Shown: piece after piece, positions 6,151-14,206 of the stretch
How positions within the stretch are numbered: position 1 is the first letter of the stretch
How the letters are laid out: every line of letters begins with the position of its first letter
DNA from: an uncultured Collinsella sp.
GTDB taxonomy: Bacteria; Actinomycetota; Coriobacteriia; Coriobacteriales; Coriobacteriaceae
Direction of reading: 5' to 3'
Assembly: GCA_900757705.1 (NCBI GenBank)
Contig: CAAEOW010000081.1
Span: forward strand, 1-18,340
Length of the DNA: 18,340 nt
Translations under genes and position numbers: made by a program
The notes under the pieces: model-generated
Database searches by the model: none
The model's input: only the letters and a program-made list of their open reading frames with translations
What the model was told of the DNA's origin: nothing

Positions 6151-6359
6151 GTGGTCAAAAAGGGCCAAATATGAGTACTGTTACCAGTTTGGTGGCAGCC
6201 AAATGGCCTCAAAAATCGGTGCCAGAGGCCAAAAGTGCATCGATTTTCGTTCTTCAGAGTCGCGATCGGGCTCCAAACAAGGCGATTTTGCTGCTCTGGA
6301 CCGGAAAATCGATGCTACTAATTTGGTGACAGTACTCATATTTGGCCCTTTTTGACCAC
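6151..6359. repeat. MITE-like inverted-repeat element, 209 bp
   Basis: The outer arms 6151-6186 and 6324-6359 are 36-bp inverted repeats with one mismatch (core AAAAAGGGCCAAATATGAG). Inside, GCATCGATTTTC (6237-6248) pairs perfectly with GAAAATCGATGC (6304-6315). There is no coding capacity and no clear target duplication. The layout fits a non-autonomous miniature element or a long structured intergenic repeat. Whether it recurs in the genome cannot be seen from this window. Confidence 0.75.
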
Positions 6360-6392
6360 TGCCCCTTGGTCCAGGACAAAACGGGCTGCCCG

Positions 6393-6461
6393 AATCATGG
6401 GGCGGGTCCATTTTCGGCTGTCCTCAGCTTGCCAGTTCGAAAATGGACCTGCCGCATGATT
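6393..6461. repeat. Long imperfect palindrome (24-bp arms)
   Basis: The arms 6393-6416 and 6438-6461 match in 22 of 24 positions, sharing GGTCCATTTTCG and AATCATG, around a 21-base loop. There is no T-tract, so it is not a standard terminator. It lies 20 bases before the nad operator palindrome and could be an intergenic repeat unit. Confidence 0.7.
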
Positions 6462-6480
6462 GAATCTTTATTTCAACTTT

Positions 6481-6524
6481 ACACCTAGGTTTACAGCTGT
6501 CTTGTCAGCTGTAAACCTAGGTGT
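6481..6524. promoter_or_regulatory. Perfect 19+19-bp palindrome, probable NiaR operator of the nad operon
   Basis: ACACCTAGGTTTACAGCTG (6481-6499) is repeated inverted and exact at 6506-6524 around TCTTGT. Each arm is itself built of two small palindromes, ACCTAGGT and CAGCTG, giving four possible half-site clusters. It covers the -35 hexamer and spacer of the nad promoter. The last gene of the operon encodes a NiaR-type repressor, so repression at this site is the natural inference. The binding itself is not shown by the sequence. Confidence 0.65.
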
Positions 6525-6530
6525 CATACT
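6502..6530 (+). promoter_or_regulatory. Promoter of nadABC-niaR
   Basis: TTGTCA (6502-6507, five of six to consensus) and CATACT (6525-6530, four of six) are separated by exactly 17 bases. Transcription would begin near 6537, giving a leader of about 30 bases with the ribosome-binding site GAGAGGGG at 6553-6560. The overlap with the palindrome supports a repressible promoter. Confidence 0.6.
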
Positions 6531-6565
6531 AAAGCCCCAAGATTCGCCAAAAGAGAGGGGCCTTG

Positions 6566-7591
6566 ATGGCACAGAGCGCGAACATGGATGCGTCGGAGCT
6601 TGCACGCGACATTGCGGCCGGCCTGGCATCGGCAACGACGGCAACGGAGCGCGCGGCATTGGTGCCCGCAGAGCTCGTCGAGGCCATTCAGCAACTTAAA
6701 ACCCAGCGCGACGCGGTGATCCTGGCGCACTATTACGTGGCGCCCGAGGTCCAGGCTGTGGCCGATTACGTCGGCGACAGCTTCTACCTGGCTAAGCTCG
6801 CCAAGAGCCTGCCGCAGCAGACCATCGTGCTGTGCGGCGTGGAGTTTATGGGCGAGAGCGCCAAGCTGCTCAACCCCACCAAGACCGTGCTGCTGCCCGA
6901 GCCGGGCGCGGACTGCCCCATGGCTCATATGGTCAAGCGCGAGACGGTCGACGCGGCGCGCGCCGAGTACGGCGACGACCTGGCCGTGGTCTGCTACGTC
7001 AACTCCACGGTCGAGATCAAGAGCTGGAGCGACGTGTGCGTCACCAGCTCCAACGCCGTCAAGATCGTGTCCGAGCTGCCGCAGCAGCATATCCTGTTCA
7101 TTCCCGACCAAAACCTCGGCCGCTTCGTAGCCGAGCAGGTGCCGCAAAAGCACGTCATTCTCAACAACGGCTACTGCCCGCGCCATCACATCATCACCGT
7201 CGAGCAGATCGTCGACGCGACGGAGGCCCACCCCGACGCGCTCGTGCTGGCGCACCCCGAGTGCAAGGCCGACGTCCTGGCCGAGGCCGACTACATCGGC
7301 TCCACCGCCGGCATCATCAAGTATGCCGAGGAGTCCGACGCGAGCGAGTTCATTATCGTGACGGTTCGCGGCGTGCTCTACGAGCTCGAGCGCCGCTGCC
7401 AGGGCACCGGCAAGAAGTTCTACTTCCCCGCGGTGCAGCCCACCTGCGTCAACATGGACCTCATCACGCTCGAAAAGCTCGTGCGCTGCCTGGAGACGGG
7501 CGAGGGCGAGGTGCAGATCGGCGTCTCGGACGAGGCGGCAGACCAGGCCAAGCTCACGCTCGACCGCATGCTCGAGTACGCAGCACGCTAG
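6566..7591 (+). CDS. nadA: Quinolinate synthase NadA
   Basis: NadA condenses iminoaspartate with dihydroxyacetone phosphate to quinolinate, using a [4Fe-4S] cluster, in the cytosol. It is 341 residues, normal for the family. Diagnostic stretches are ILAHYYVAPEVQAVADYVGDS near the start, CGVEFMGESAKLL, NGYCPRHH and HPECKADV...IGSTAGII. The three expected cluster cysteines are C90, C204 and C294. The ATG at 6566 follows GAGAGGGG by five bases; an adjacent in-frame TTG at 6563 is less likely. It is the first gene of nadA-nadB-nadC-niaR. The cluster is oxygen sensitive, which suits an anaerobe. Confidence 0.97.
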   Translation: MAQSANMDASELARDIAAGLASATTATERAALVPAELVEAIQQLKTQRDAVILAHYYVAPEVQAVADYVGDSFYLAKLAKSLPQQTIVLCGVEFMGESAKLLNPTKTVLLPEPGADCPMAHMVKRETVDAARAEYGDDLAVVCYVNSTVEIKSWSDVCVTSSNAVKIVSELPQQHILFIPDQNLGRFVAEQVPQKHVILNNGYCPRHHIITVEQIVDATEAHPDALVLAHPECKADVLAEADYIGSTAGIIKYAEESDASEFIIVTVRGVLYELERRCQGTGKKFYFPAVQPTCVNMDLITLEKLVRCLETGEGEVQIGVSDEAADQAKLTLDRMLEYAAR

Positions 7592-7594
7592 AAC

Positions 7595-7629
7595 AATGTG
7601 GCATGAGGGACGGTTCCTTATGTCACATT
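7595..7629. repeat. Imperfect palindrome between nadA and nadB
   Basis: The segment starts AATGTG and ends CACATT, with arms matching through AATGTG-CAT-AGG-AC allowing three mismatches, around GGTTCC. It fills most of the 55-base gap between the nadA stop and the likely nadB start. It could be a short intergenic repeat or a local RNA hairpin affecting nadB translation. Confidence 0.6.
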
Positions 7630-7646
7630 CAAGGGAGAGGATTCCT

Positions 7647-9023
7647 GTGGAAACCAAGCAATACCCCGATATGGAGTGCGACGTCGTCATTGCCGGCTGC
7701 GGCGTGGCGGGCCTGTACGCGGCGCTCAACCTGCCGACGAGTACGCGCGTGATCATGCTCTCCAAGGGCGCGGTCGACGAGTGCGATTCGATGCTCGCGC
7801 AGGGCGGCATCTGCGTGCTGCCCGAGGGCTCGGACTACGATGCCTTCTTTGAGGACACCATGCACGCCGGCCATTACGAGAACCGCCGCGAGAGCGTCGA
7901 CATCATGATCCGCTCGAGCCGCTCGGTCATCAACGACCTGCTAGCGATGGGCGTGGATTTTGAGCGCAAGGCCGATGGCGGCCTCGACTTTACCCGCGAG
8001 GGCGCGCACAGCCGTCCGCGCATTGCCTTCCATGCCGACATTACGGGCAAGGAGATTACGACCAAGCTGCTTCAGGCCGTCCGCAAGCTGGACAACGTGC
8101 AGATTCTCGAACACGTTGCCATGACCGACATCCTGACGGCCGAGCGCGATGGGGCCACGGTGTGCACTGGTGTCGTCGCTGTTGCCGTGGACGAGGACGA
8201 TTCAGCTCGCCCCGCCGACGAGCTGGCAAATGCCGCTGAGGGCGTGCATGTCGGTAAGCCGTTTAAGATCCATGCCCGCCATACGCTGTGGGCGACGGGC
8301 GGCATCGGTGGCGTATACGACCATTCGACCAACTACCCGCAGCTCACGGGCGACGCCTGCTACATCGCGCAGGAGCACGGCATTAAGATGGAGCACCTGG
8401 ACTACGTGCAGATCCATCCCACGGGCCTGTTCTCGCCGCAGCCAGGCCGTACGTTCCTGATCAGCGAGAGCTGCCGCGGTGAGGGCGCGATTCTGCTCAA
8501 TGCCGCCGGCGAGCGTTTTGCCGACGAGTTGCAGCCGCGCGACGTTGTCGCTGCCGCCATCCGCGAGCAGATGAAGCAGGACGGCACCGAGCACGAGTGG
8601 CTGAGCTTTGCCCCCGTCGAGCGCGACGTGGTGACTGGGCACTTTGCCAACATTCGCGCGCGCTGCCTTGAGGACGGCCGCGACATCTTGGACGAGCCCA
8701 TCCCCGTTACGCCCACGCAGCACTACTTTATGGGCGGCGTATGGGTCGATAAGGACGGCCGCACTTCGATGCCCGAGCTCTACGCCGCGGGCGAGACGGC
8801 TTGCAACGGCGTTCACGGCAAGAATCGCCTTGCATCAAATAGTCTGCTCGAGGCGCTGGTCTGGGGTCGTCGCGCCGCGTGGTACATGCGCACCGGCGAG
8901 TCGCTGGCCGTGGAGCAGGCGGGCGAGCCCGCGCTCGATGGACGCCATCGCGCCCTGAGTTCCGATACCCTTGCAATCGATGATTTGGCCCGTGCCGCCG
9001 GCACGCAGGCCGCAGAGGAGTAG
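7647..9023 (+). CDS. nadB: L-aspartate oxidase NadB, short form
   Basis: NadB is an FAD enzyme oxidising L-aspartate to iminoaspartate; anaerobes use fumarate as acceptor. The dinucleotide-binding motif DVVIAGCGVAGLYAA lies at 12-26. SMLAQGGI, GREGAHSR-like EGAHSRPR, HADITGKEI, QIHPTGL and NRLASNSLLEALVWG (from residue 393) are all in family order. At 458 residues it ends about 50 residues after that last motif. E. coli NadB is about 540, so the C-terminal helical domain of the succinate dehydrogenase/fumarate reductase flavoprotein family is absent. A GTG start at 7647 is chosen because GGGAGAGG lies six bases before it; ATGs at 7596 and 7620 are in frame but fall in the palindrome without a good ribosome-binding site. 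It ends three bases before nadC. Confidence 0.95.
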   Translation: METKQYPDMECDVVIAGCGVAGLYAALNLPTSTRVIMLSKGAVDECDSMLAQGGICVLPEGSDYDAFFEDTMHAGHYENRRESVDIMIRSSRSVINDLLAMGVDFERKADGGLDFTREGAHSRPRIAFHADITGKEITTKLLQAVRKLDNVQILEHVAMTDILTAERDGATVCTGVVAVAVDEDDSARPADELANAAEGVHVGKPFKIHARHTLWATGGIGGVYDHSTNYPQLTGDACYIAQEHGIKMEHLDYVQIHPTGLFSPQPGRTFLISESCRGEGAILLNAAGERFADELQPRDVVAAAIREQMKQDGTEHEWLSFAPVERDVVTGHFANIRARCLEDGRDILDEPIPVTPTQHYFMGGVWVDKDGRTSMPELYAAGETACNGVHGKNRLASNSLLEALVWGRRAAWYMRTGESLAVEQAGEPALDGRHRALSSDTLAIDDLARAAGTQAAEE

Positions 9024-9026
9024 ACC

Positions 9027-9887
9027 ATGAATCCCATTACCATGAAGCTCGTCGTCGATGATCTGATTTTGCAGGCTCTGCGCGAGGACATTACGTTTGA
9101 GGACGTGAGCACGGCGAGCGTGTGCCCCACGGCGCGTCCCGCCACGGTGGAGCTTATCGCCAAGGCCGACGGCATCATCGCCGGCTTGGATGTGTTTGCC
9201 CGTACCTTTGAGCTGCTGGATTCGCAGAGCTCGGTGCTGCTCGACGTTGCCGATGGCGACGAGGTGCACGCCGGCGACCATGTGGGTCAGGTGCGCGGCG
9301 ATGCGCGCGTGCTGCTTTCGGGTGAGCGCGTGGCGCTCAACTACCTGCAGCGCATGAGCGGCATCGCTACCTACACGCACAGCATGGCCGCGGCGCTCGA
9401 GGGAACCAAGACCGTGCTCGTCGACACGCGCAAGACCACGCCGGGCATGCGCGTGTTTGAGAAGGCGGCGGTTGAGATTGGCGGCGGCAGCAACCACCGC
9501 TACAACCTGTCGACGGCCGTCATGCTCAAGGACAACCATATCGATGCCGCCGGTGGCGTGACGCGCGCGATCGAGATGGCGCGCGCCCATGCGTCGTTTA
9601 CCACGACAGTTGAGATTGAGTGCGAGAACCTGGACATGGTGCGCGAAGCCGTGGAGGCCGGTGCCGACATTATCATGCTCGACAACATGACCCATGACGA
9701 CACGGCCGCCGCCATCGAGCTTATCGCCGGTCGCGCCAAGACCGAGTGCTCGGGCAACGTGGACGCCAGCAACATTCGCGCCCTGGCCGATCTGGGTGTC
9801 GACTATATTAGCTCGGGCGCCCTGACGCACTCTGCGCCGATCCTCGACCTCTCGCTTAAGCACCTGCGTCTGCTGGACGGTAAATAA
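9027..9887 (+). CDS. nadC: Quinolinate phosphoribosyltransferase (decarboxylating) NadC
   Basis: NadC converts quinolinate and PRPP to nicotinate mononucleotide, CO2 and pyrophosphate. It is 286 residues, normal length. Family stretches are ALREDITFEDVST (18-30), LNYLQRMSGIATYT, VDTRKTTPGMRVFEKAAV, GGGSNHRYNLS and MLKDNHI, followed by the barrel strands VEIECEN, IIMLDNM and DYISSGALTHSAP. The basic PRPP/quinolinate-binding residues in the DTRKTTPG and NHR segments are present. The ribosome-binding site GAGGAG overlaps the last codons of nadB, three bases separate the two genes, and the TAA stop shares its last A with the niaR ATG, so nadB, nadC and niaR are probably translationally coupled. 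Confidence 0.97.
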   Translation: MNPITMKLVVDDLILQALREDITFEDVSTASVCPTARPATVELIAKADGIIAGLDVFARTFELLDSQSSVLLDVADGDEVHAGDHVGQVRGDARVLLSGERVALNYLQRMSGIATYTHSMAAALEGTKTVLVDTRKTTPGMRVFEKAAVEIGGGSNHRYNLSTAVMLKDNHIDAAGGVTRAIEMARAHASFTTTVEIECENLDMVREAVEAGADIIMLDNMTHDDTAAAIELIAGRAKTECSGNVDASNIRALADLGVDYISSGALTHSAPILDLSLKHLRLLDGK

Positions 9888-10432
9888 TGAACGCCCGCGA
9901 GCGTCGCCGTGCCATCATGGGCGTGCTCGAAGGAGCCAAGGAGCCCGTTTCGGGCAGCGCACTTGCCCGCGAGGTTGGCGTGAGCCGTCAGGTCGTGGTT
10001 CAGGATATTGCCCTGTTGCGTGCCGATGGGCACGATATCGTGGCGACCAACCGCGGCTACGTGCTGCAGGAGGCCCCCAGCAGCCCCGCCGTGCCCACGC
10101 GCTTGGTCAAGGTTCGCCACAGCGTGGAGCAGGCAGGCGATGAGCTCACGAGTATCGTCGACGCCGGTGGCGCCGTGCTCAACGTGATCGTCAATCACCG
10201 CGTGTACGGCAAGATCACGGCCGACCTGGACATCCGCAACCGCCGCGATGTCGAGCGCTACCTAGAGGGCATCGCCAGCGGCAAGAGCTTCCCGCTGCTG
10301 ACGGTGACGAGCGGCTACCACTTCCATCGCATCGCGGCGGAAGACGAGCAGACCCTCGACGAGATCGAGGCCATGCTCAAGGAGAAAGGCTACCTTGCCG
10401 ATTTAATGCCTTACGAGGACGATCTATCGTAG
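9887..10432 (+). CDS. niaR: NiaR-type transcriptional repressor (HTH-3H), NAD biosynthesis
   Basis: It has 181 residues in two domains. The N-terminal winged helix (RERRRAIMGVLEGAKEPVSG, ALAREVGVSRQVVVQDIALLRADG) recognises DNA. The C-terminal 3H domain carries the family's three conserved His motifs: VRHSVEQ, VNHRVYGKITADL and TSGYHFHRI. In the characterised family (B. subtilis YrxA/NiaR) this domain binds metal and nicotinic acid as co-repressor. The ATG overlaps the nadC stop by one base. As last gene of the operon it probably autoregulates through the palindrome at 6481-6524. A large hairpin follows directly. Confidence 0.93.
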   Translation: MNARERRRAIMGVLEGAKEPVSGSALAREVGVSRQVVVQDIALLRADGHDIVATNRGYVLQEAPSSPAVPTRLVKVRHSVEQAGDELTSIVDAGGAVLNVIVNHRVYGKITADLDIRNRRDVERYLEGIASGKSFPLLTVTSGYHFHRIAAEDEQTLDEIEAMLKEKGYLADLMPYEDDLS

Positions 10433-10442
10433 CCGATGCTGC

Positions 10443-10540
10443 AAACGTCCCTAAGCGGCAATCTGACGTTCAATCGTCGGTCGCGTACCAAAGTACGCTT
10501 CCCTCCTCTTTCACGTCACCTTGCTCGCTTAGGGACGTTT
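10443..10540 (+). terminator. Three-tier hairpin after niaR, terminator-like repeat
   Basis: AAACGTCCCTAAGCG (10443-10457) pairs perfectly with 10526-10540. Inside, TGACGT (10464-10469) pairs with ACGTCA (10513-10518), and at the centre GCGTAC (10483-10488) pairs with GTACGC (10493-10498) around CAAA. The right arm ends in GTTTT, giving a weak T-tract. It begins 11 bases after the niaR stop, so it may end the nad operon. The size and nested design are larger than a normal terminator needs. Confidence 0.65.
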
Positions 10541-10585
10541 TCGCTGACGTGAGCTCAACCTGCGACGGTGCCTAATTGGTTATCC

Positions 10586-10634
10586 GCACAAAAAGGAGGC
10601 CTCCGCGGCGATGCGGAAGCCTCCTTTTTTGTGC
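10586..10634. terminator. Bidirectional terminator between niaR and the ferredoxin gene
   Basis: GCACAAAAAGGAGGC (10586-10600) pairs with the segment 10619-10634 with one bulged T, and TCCGC/GCGGA extend the stem around a short loop. A-runs and T-runs flank the stem on both strands, so it can stop transcription in both directions. It lies 35 bases past the ferredoxin stop. Confidence 0.88.
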
Positions 10635-10669
10635 ACGGTGTACTTTTGAGTGTGCAAGTGGGGGAGTTG

Positions 10670-10855
10670 TTACTCCTCGACGATCTCGGTGATCGCGCCA
10701 GCGGGGCAAGCGTCCTGGCAAGCGCCACAGGCGACGCAGGAGTCCTCGTCGGCGACGGTAGCGACGTCTTGGAGCTCCAGAACGCCAGCGGGGCAGGAGT
10801 CGACGCAAACGCCACAAGCGATGCACTCGTCGGCATCAATTACGGGATGAGCCAT
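10670..10855 (-). CDS. 2[4Fe-4S] ferredoxin
   Basis: Small soluble low-potential electron carrier, 61 residues, strongly acidic. Two complete CxxCxxCxxxCP motifs are present at C11-C14-C17-C21-P22 and C40-C43-C46-C50-P51, the clostridial-type pattern, with the usual pseudo-twofold repeat. The ATG at 10855 is chosen because GAGAGGAAA precedes it and translation starts right before the first cluster motif; an in-frame ATG at 10921 would add an implausible Arg-rich stretch. It is a single gene with its own probable promoter and terminator. It would serve oxidoreductases elsewhere in the cell; no partner is adjacent. Confidence 0.95.
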   Translation of the reverse strand: MAHPVIDADECIACGVCVDSCPAGVLELQDVATVADEDSCVACGACQDACPAGAITEIVEE

Positions 10856-10874
10856 GGTAGTTTCCTCTCTGTTG

Positions 10875-10902
10875 ACCGACGCTACAGGCGATGCGCGTCG
10901 GT
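10875..10902 (-). other. Hairpin in the ferredoxin leader
   Basis: ACCGACGC (10875-10882) and GCGTCGGT (10895-10902) form a perfect 8-bp stem with a 12-base loop, between the candidate promoter and the ribosome-binding site of the ferredoxin gene. It may stabilise the mRNA. Confidence 0.45.
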
Positions 10903-10916
10903 TTGATTCGGGCAAA

Positions 10917-10944
10917 AACATACCACGGGAGCGACCGTTTGCAA
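10917..10944 (-). promoter_or_regulatory. Candidate ferredoxin promoter
   Basis: On the minus strand TTGCAA (10944-10939) and TATGTT (10922-10917) are separated by 16 bases. Transcription would start near 10910, leaving a leader of about 55 bases with a hairpin. Confidence 0.45.
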
Positions 10945-11361
10945 TACCCTCTGGCCGGCATCTTCATACCGTTCGCCGAGTATGCCAAGGTTTACTAAAA
11001 AACGCGCAGGTGGGGCCACTGAGCTGCGCAAATGTTAGCTAAAGGTGACTCGAAATATTGAGCGATTGGGCAAGTTATCCTGCCATTTGTGGACGGGCTA
11101 GAAATGACATGCAGGGCTCCGGGTCGCAAACCTCAGTTATCTCTACATAGATCTCAATAGATTTGCCGAGAACTCGAATAGCGTTTCTACCTGCGATTTT
11201 GCGAACCTAAACTCTCGGAGATAAGAAATCTTATATGAATTGACTTAGATTTTGTATATTCCGGCCCATAAGGGGATACACTACATCCTGAAAGACAAGC
11301 CGAAGCGCCGCGCGACAGACCGTCGAGGCGGCGCGAACGCAAAAGAGAGAGGGAATTTCTA
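10945..11361. other. Long intergenic region and probable dnaK promoter zone
   Basis: No gene is supported here. From about 11040 to 11280 the sequence is clearly richer in A/T than its surroundings. A TATATT (11255-11260) is a possible -10 for dnaK, and TTGACT (11240-11245) lies too close to be its -35. ATAAGA-N2-TCTTAT (11221-11234) is a short palindrome just upstream that could bind a regulator. I searched by eye for the HspR HAIR consensus (CTTGAGT-N7-ACTCAAG) and for CIRCE and saw neither in good form. Confidence 0.5.
11305..11334 (+). other. Hairpin in the dnaK 5' leader
   Basis: GCGCCGC (11305-11311) pairs with GCGGCGC (11328-11334), and CGAC/GTCG pair inside. It ends about 12 bases before the purine-rich ribosome-binding site GAGAGAGGGA. 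It is stable, so an mRNA-stability role is more likely than a temperature sensor. Confidence 0.5.
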
Positions 11362-13254
<1,893 letters not shown>

Positions 13255-13256
13255 TC

Positions 13257-14099
13257 ATGTCCGCCCGTAAAGCTCGCACGGAGGCGGCCGCCGCTGGCGC
13301 CGCCCCCGTTGACTCTGAGGAGAAGGACGTGAAGATTCCCGTAGAGGCCGTTGACGATACCGTGGCCAACGAGGCCCCGGCCGCCGAGGCTGCCGAGAAC
13401 CAGGTAGAGGATTCCAACAAGGAGGCGACGATGACCGAGGACGAGATGGTGGAAGCCGCTATCCGCGCCGGTGAGGAAGCCGCCGACAACGACTTTAAGC
13501 TCAAGTTCGAGCAGGCTCAGAAAGAGCTTGCCGACGTGCGCAATGAGCTCGATGCTGCGGCAGAGGCTCAGAAGGCCGCCGAGGACAAGGCAAAGGACGC
13601 CACCGAGCGTACCGCCCGTCTGCAGGCCGACTGGGAGAACTTCCGTCGCCGCACCGCCAATGAGCGTATCGCCGAGCGCGAGCGCGCGACCGAGAAGCTT
13701 GTTACCGCGCTGTTGCCGGTGATTGACGATATCGAGCGCGCGATCGACCATGCCCGTAGCCAGGAGCTTTCCGACGACTTTAAGCAGTTCGTCGATGGCG
13801 TCGATGCGGTGCATGCCAAGCTGCTCGATGTGTTTGCGCACGAGGGCGTTGAGCCCATCGACCCCAAGGGCGAGGCGTTCGATCCGCTCGAGCACCAGGC
13901 CGTGGGGCGTGTCGAGGACGCATCGCAGTACGACGAGACTGTCAACGACGTGTACCAGAAGGGCTACCGCATGGCGGATCGCATCCTGCGTTCCGCGATG
14001 GTGACGGTGACCTACGGTGGCGAGAAGCGCCCCGCACCGGAGCCCGAAGCGGCGCCCGAGGATGCTACGGCCGATACGGCCGAGAGCACCGAGGAGTAA
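13257..14099 (+). CDS. grpE: Nucleotide exchange factor GrpE
   Basis: GrpE dimer releases ADP from DnaK. The long dimerisation helix (about residues 75-140) contains ARLQADWENFRRRTANERI. The beta-domain that contacts DnaK has EGVEPIDPKGEAFDPLEHQAV and YQKGYRMADRILRSAMVTV. From the ATG at 13257 the protein is 280 residues with an acidic, Ala/Glu-rich and probably disordered first 58 residues. A second in-frame ATG at 13431 has a near-perfect AAGGAGG five bases upstream and would give 222 residues, closer to the family norm. The first ATG is only two bases after the dnaK stop and suits translational coupling, so both may be used. A strong terminator follows the stop. Confidence 0.95.
   Translation: MSARKARTEAAAAGAAPVDSEEKDVKIPVEAVDDTVANEAPAAEAAENQVEDSNKEATMTEDEMVEAAIRAGEEAADNDFKLKFEQAQKELADVRNELDAAAEAQKAAEDKAKDATERTARLQADWENFRRRTANERIAERERATEKLVTALLPVIDDIERAIDHARSQELSDDFKQFVDGVDAVHAKLLDVFAHEGVEPIDPKGEAFDPLEHQAVGRVEDASQYDETVNDVYQKGYRMADRILRSAMVTVTYGGEKRPAPEPEAAPEDATADTAESTEE
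13419..13433 (+). promoter_or_regulatory. Strong internal ribosome-binding site and alternative grpE start
   Basis: AAGGAGG (13419-13425) stands five bases before ATG 13431, in frame with grpE. It is a better match to the anti-Shine-Dalgarno sequence than the one at the upstream start. Confidence 0.6.
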
Positions 14100-14104
14100 T
14101 TGAG

Positions 14105-14137
14105 AAGGGCCCCGGGGCAACACCCGGGGCCCTTTCT
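14105..14137 (+). terminator. Intrinsic terminator between grpE and dnaJ
   Basis: AAGGGCCCCGGG (14105-14116) pairs perfectly over 12 bp with 14123-14134 around a six-base loop, followed by TTTCT. It begins six bases after the grpE stop. It should end most dnaK-grpE transcripts or act as an attenuator that lowers dnaJ-hspR expression. Confidence 0.88.
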
Positions 14138-14163
14138 GGCCTAGTGCCATATGAAAGCATGAG

Positions 14164-14184
14164 CCGCCGTCCGCTGGACGGCGG
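14164..14184 (+). other. Tight hairpin just upstream of dnaJ
   Basis: CCGCCGTCC (14164-14172) and GGACGGCGG (14176-14184) form a perfect 9-bp stem with a three-base loop. It ends eight bases before the dnaJ ribosome-binding site AGGAGAGGAG. It has no T-tract and is not a terminator. It could protect the 5' end of a processed dnaJ-hspR transcript. Confidence 0.55.
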
Positions 14185-14206
14185 ATGAAACAGGAGAGGA
14201 GCTACG

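Larger units (their letters stand above)
6006..6565. other. Gene-free, palindrome-rich region before nadA
   Basis: This stretch of 560 bases has no supportable gene. Short ORFs on both strands share a GQKGPNMSTVT-like stretch only because they cross the two arms of an inverted repeat. In order it holds a repeated TCTAGGCG octamer near 6030-6050, a terminator hairpin, a 209-bp inverted-repeat element, a 69-bp hairpin and the nad promoter palindrome. Each is listed separately. Confidence 0.7.

Noticed and set aside
6151..6359. Considered as a CRISPR or tandem repeat
   Set aside because: There are only two inverted copies of the arm and no direct repeat-spacer pattern.
6051..6411. Overlapping short ORFs on both strands sharing a GPNMSTVT-like stretch
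   Set aside because: They cross the two arms of the same inverted repeat, so the similarity is a result of the palindrome. They have no ribosome-binding sites or family similarity.
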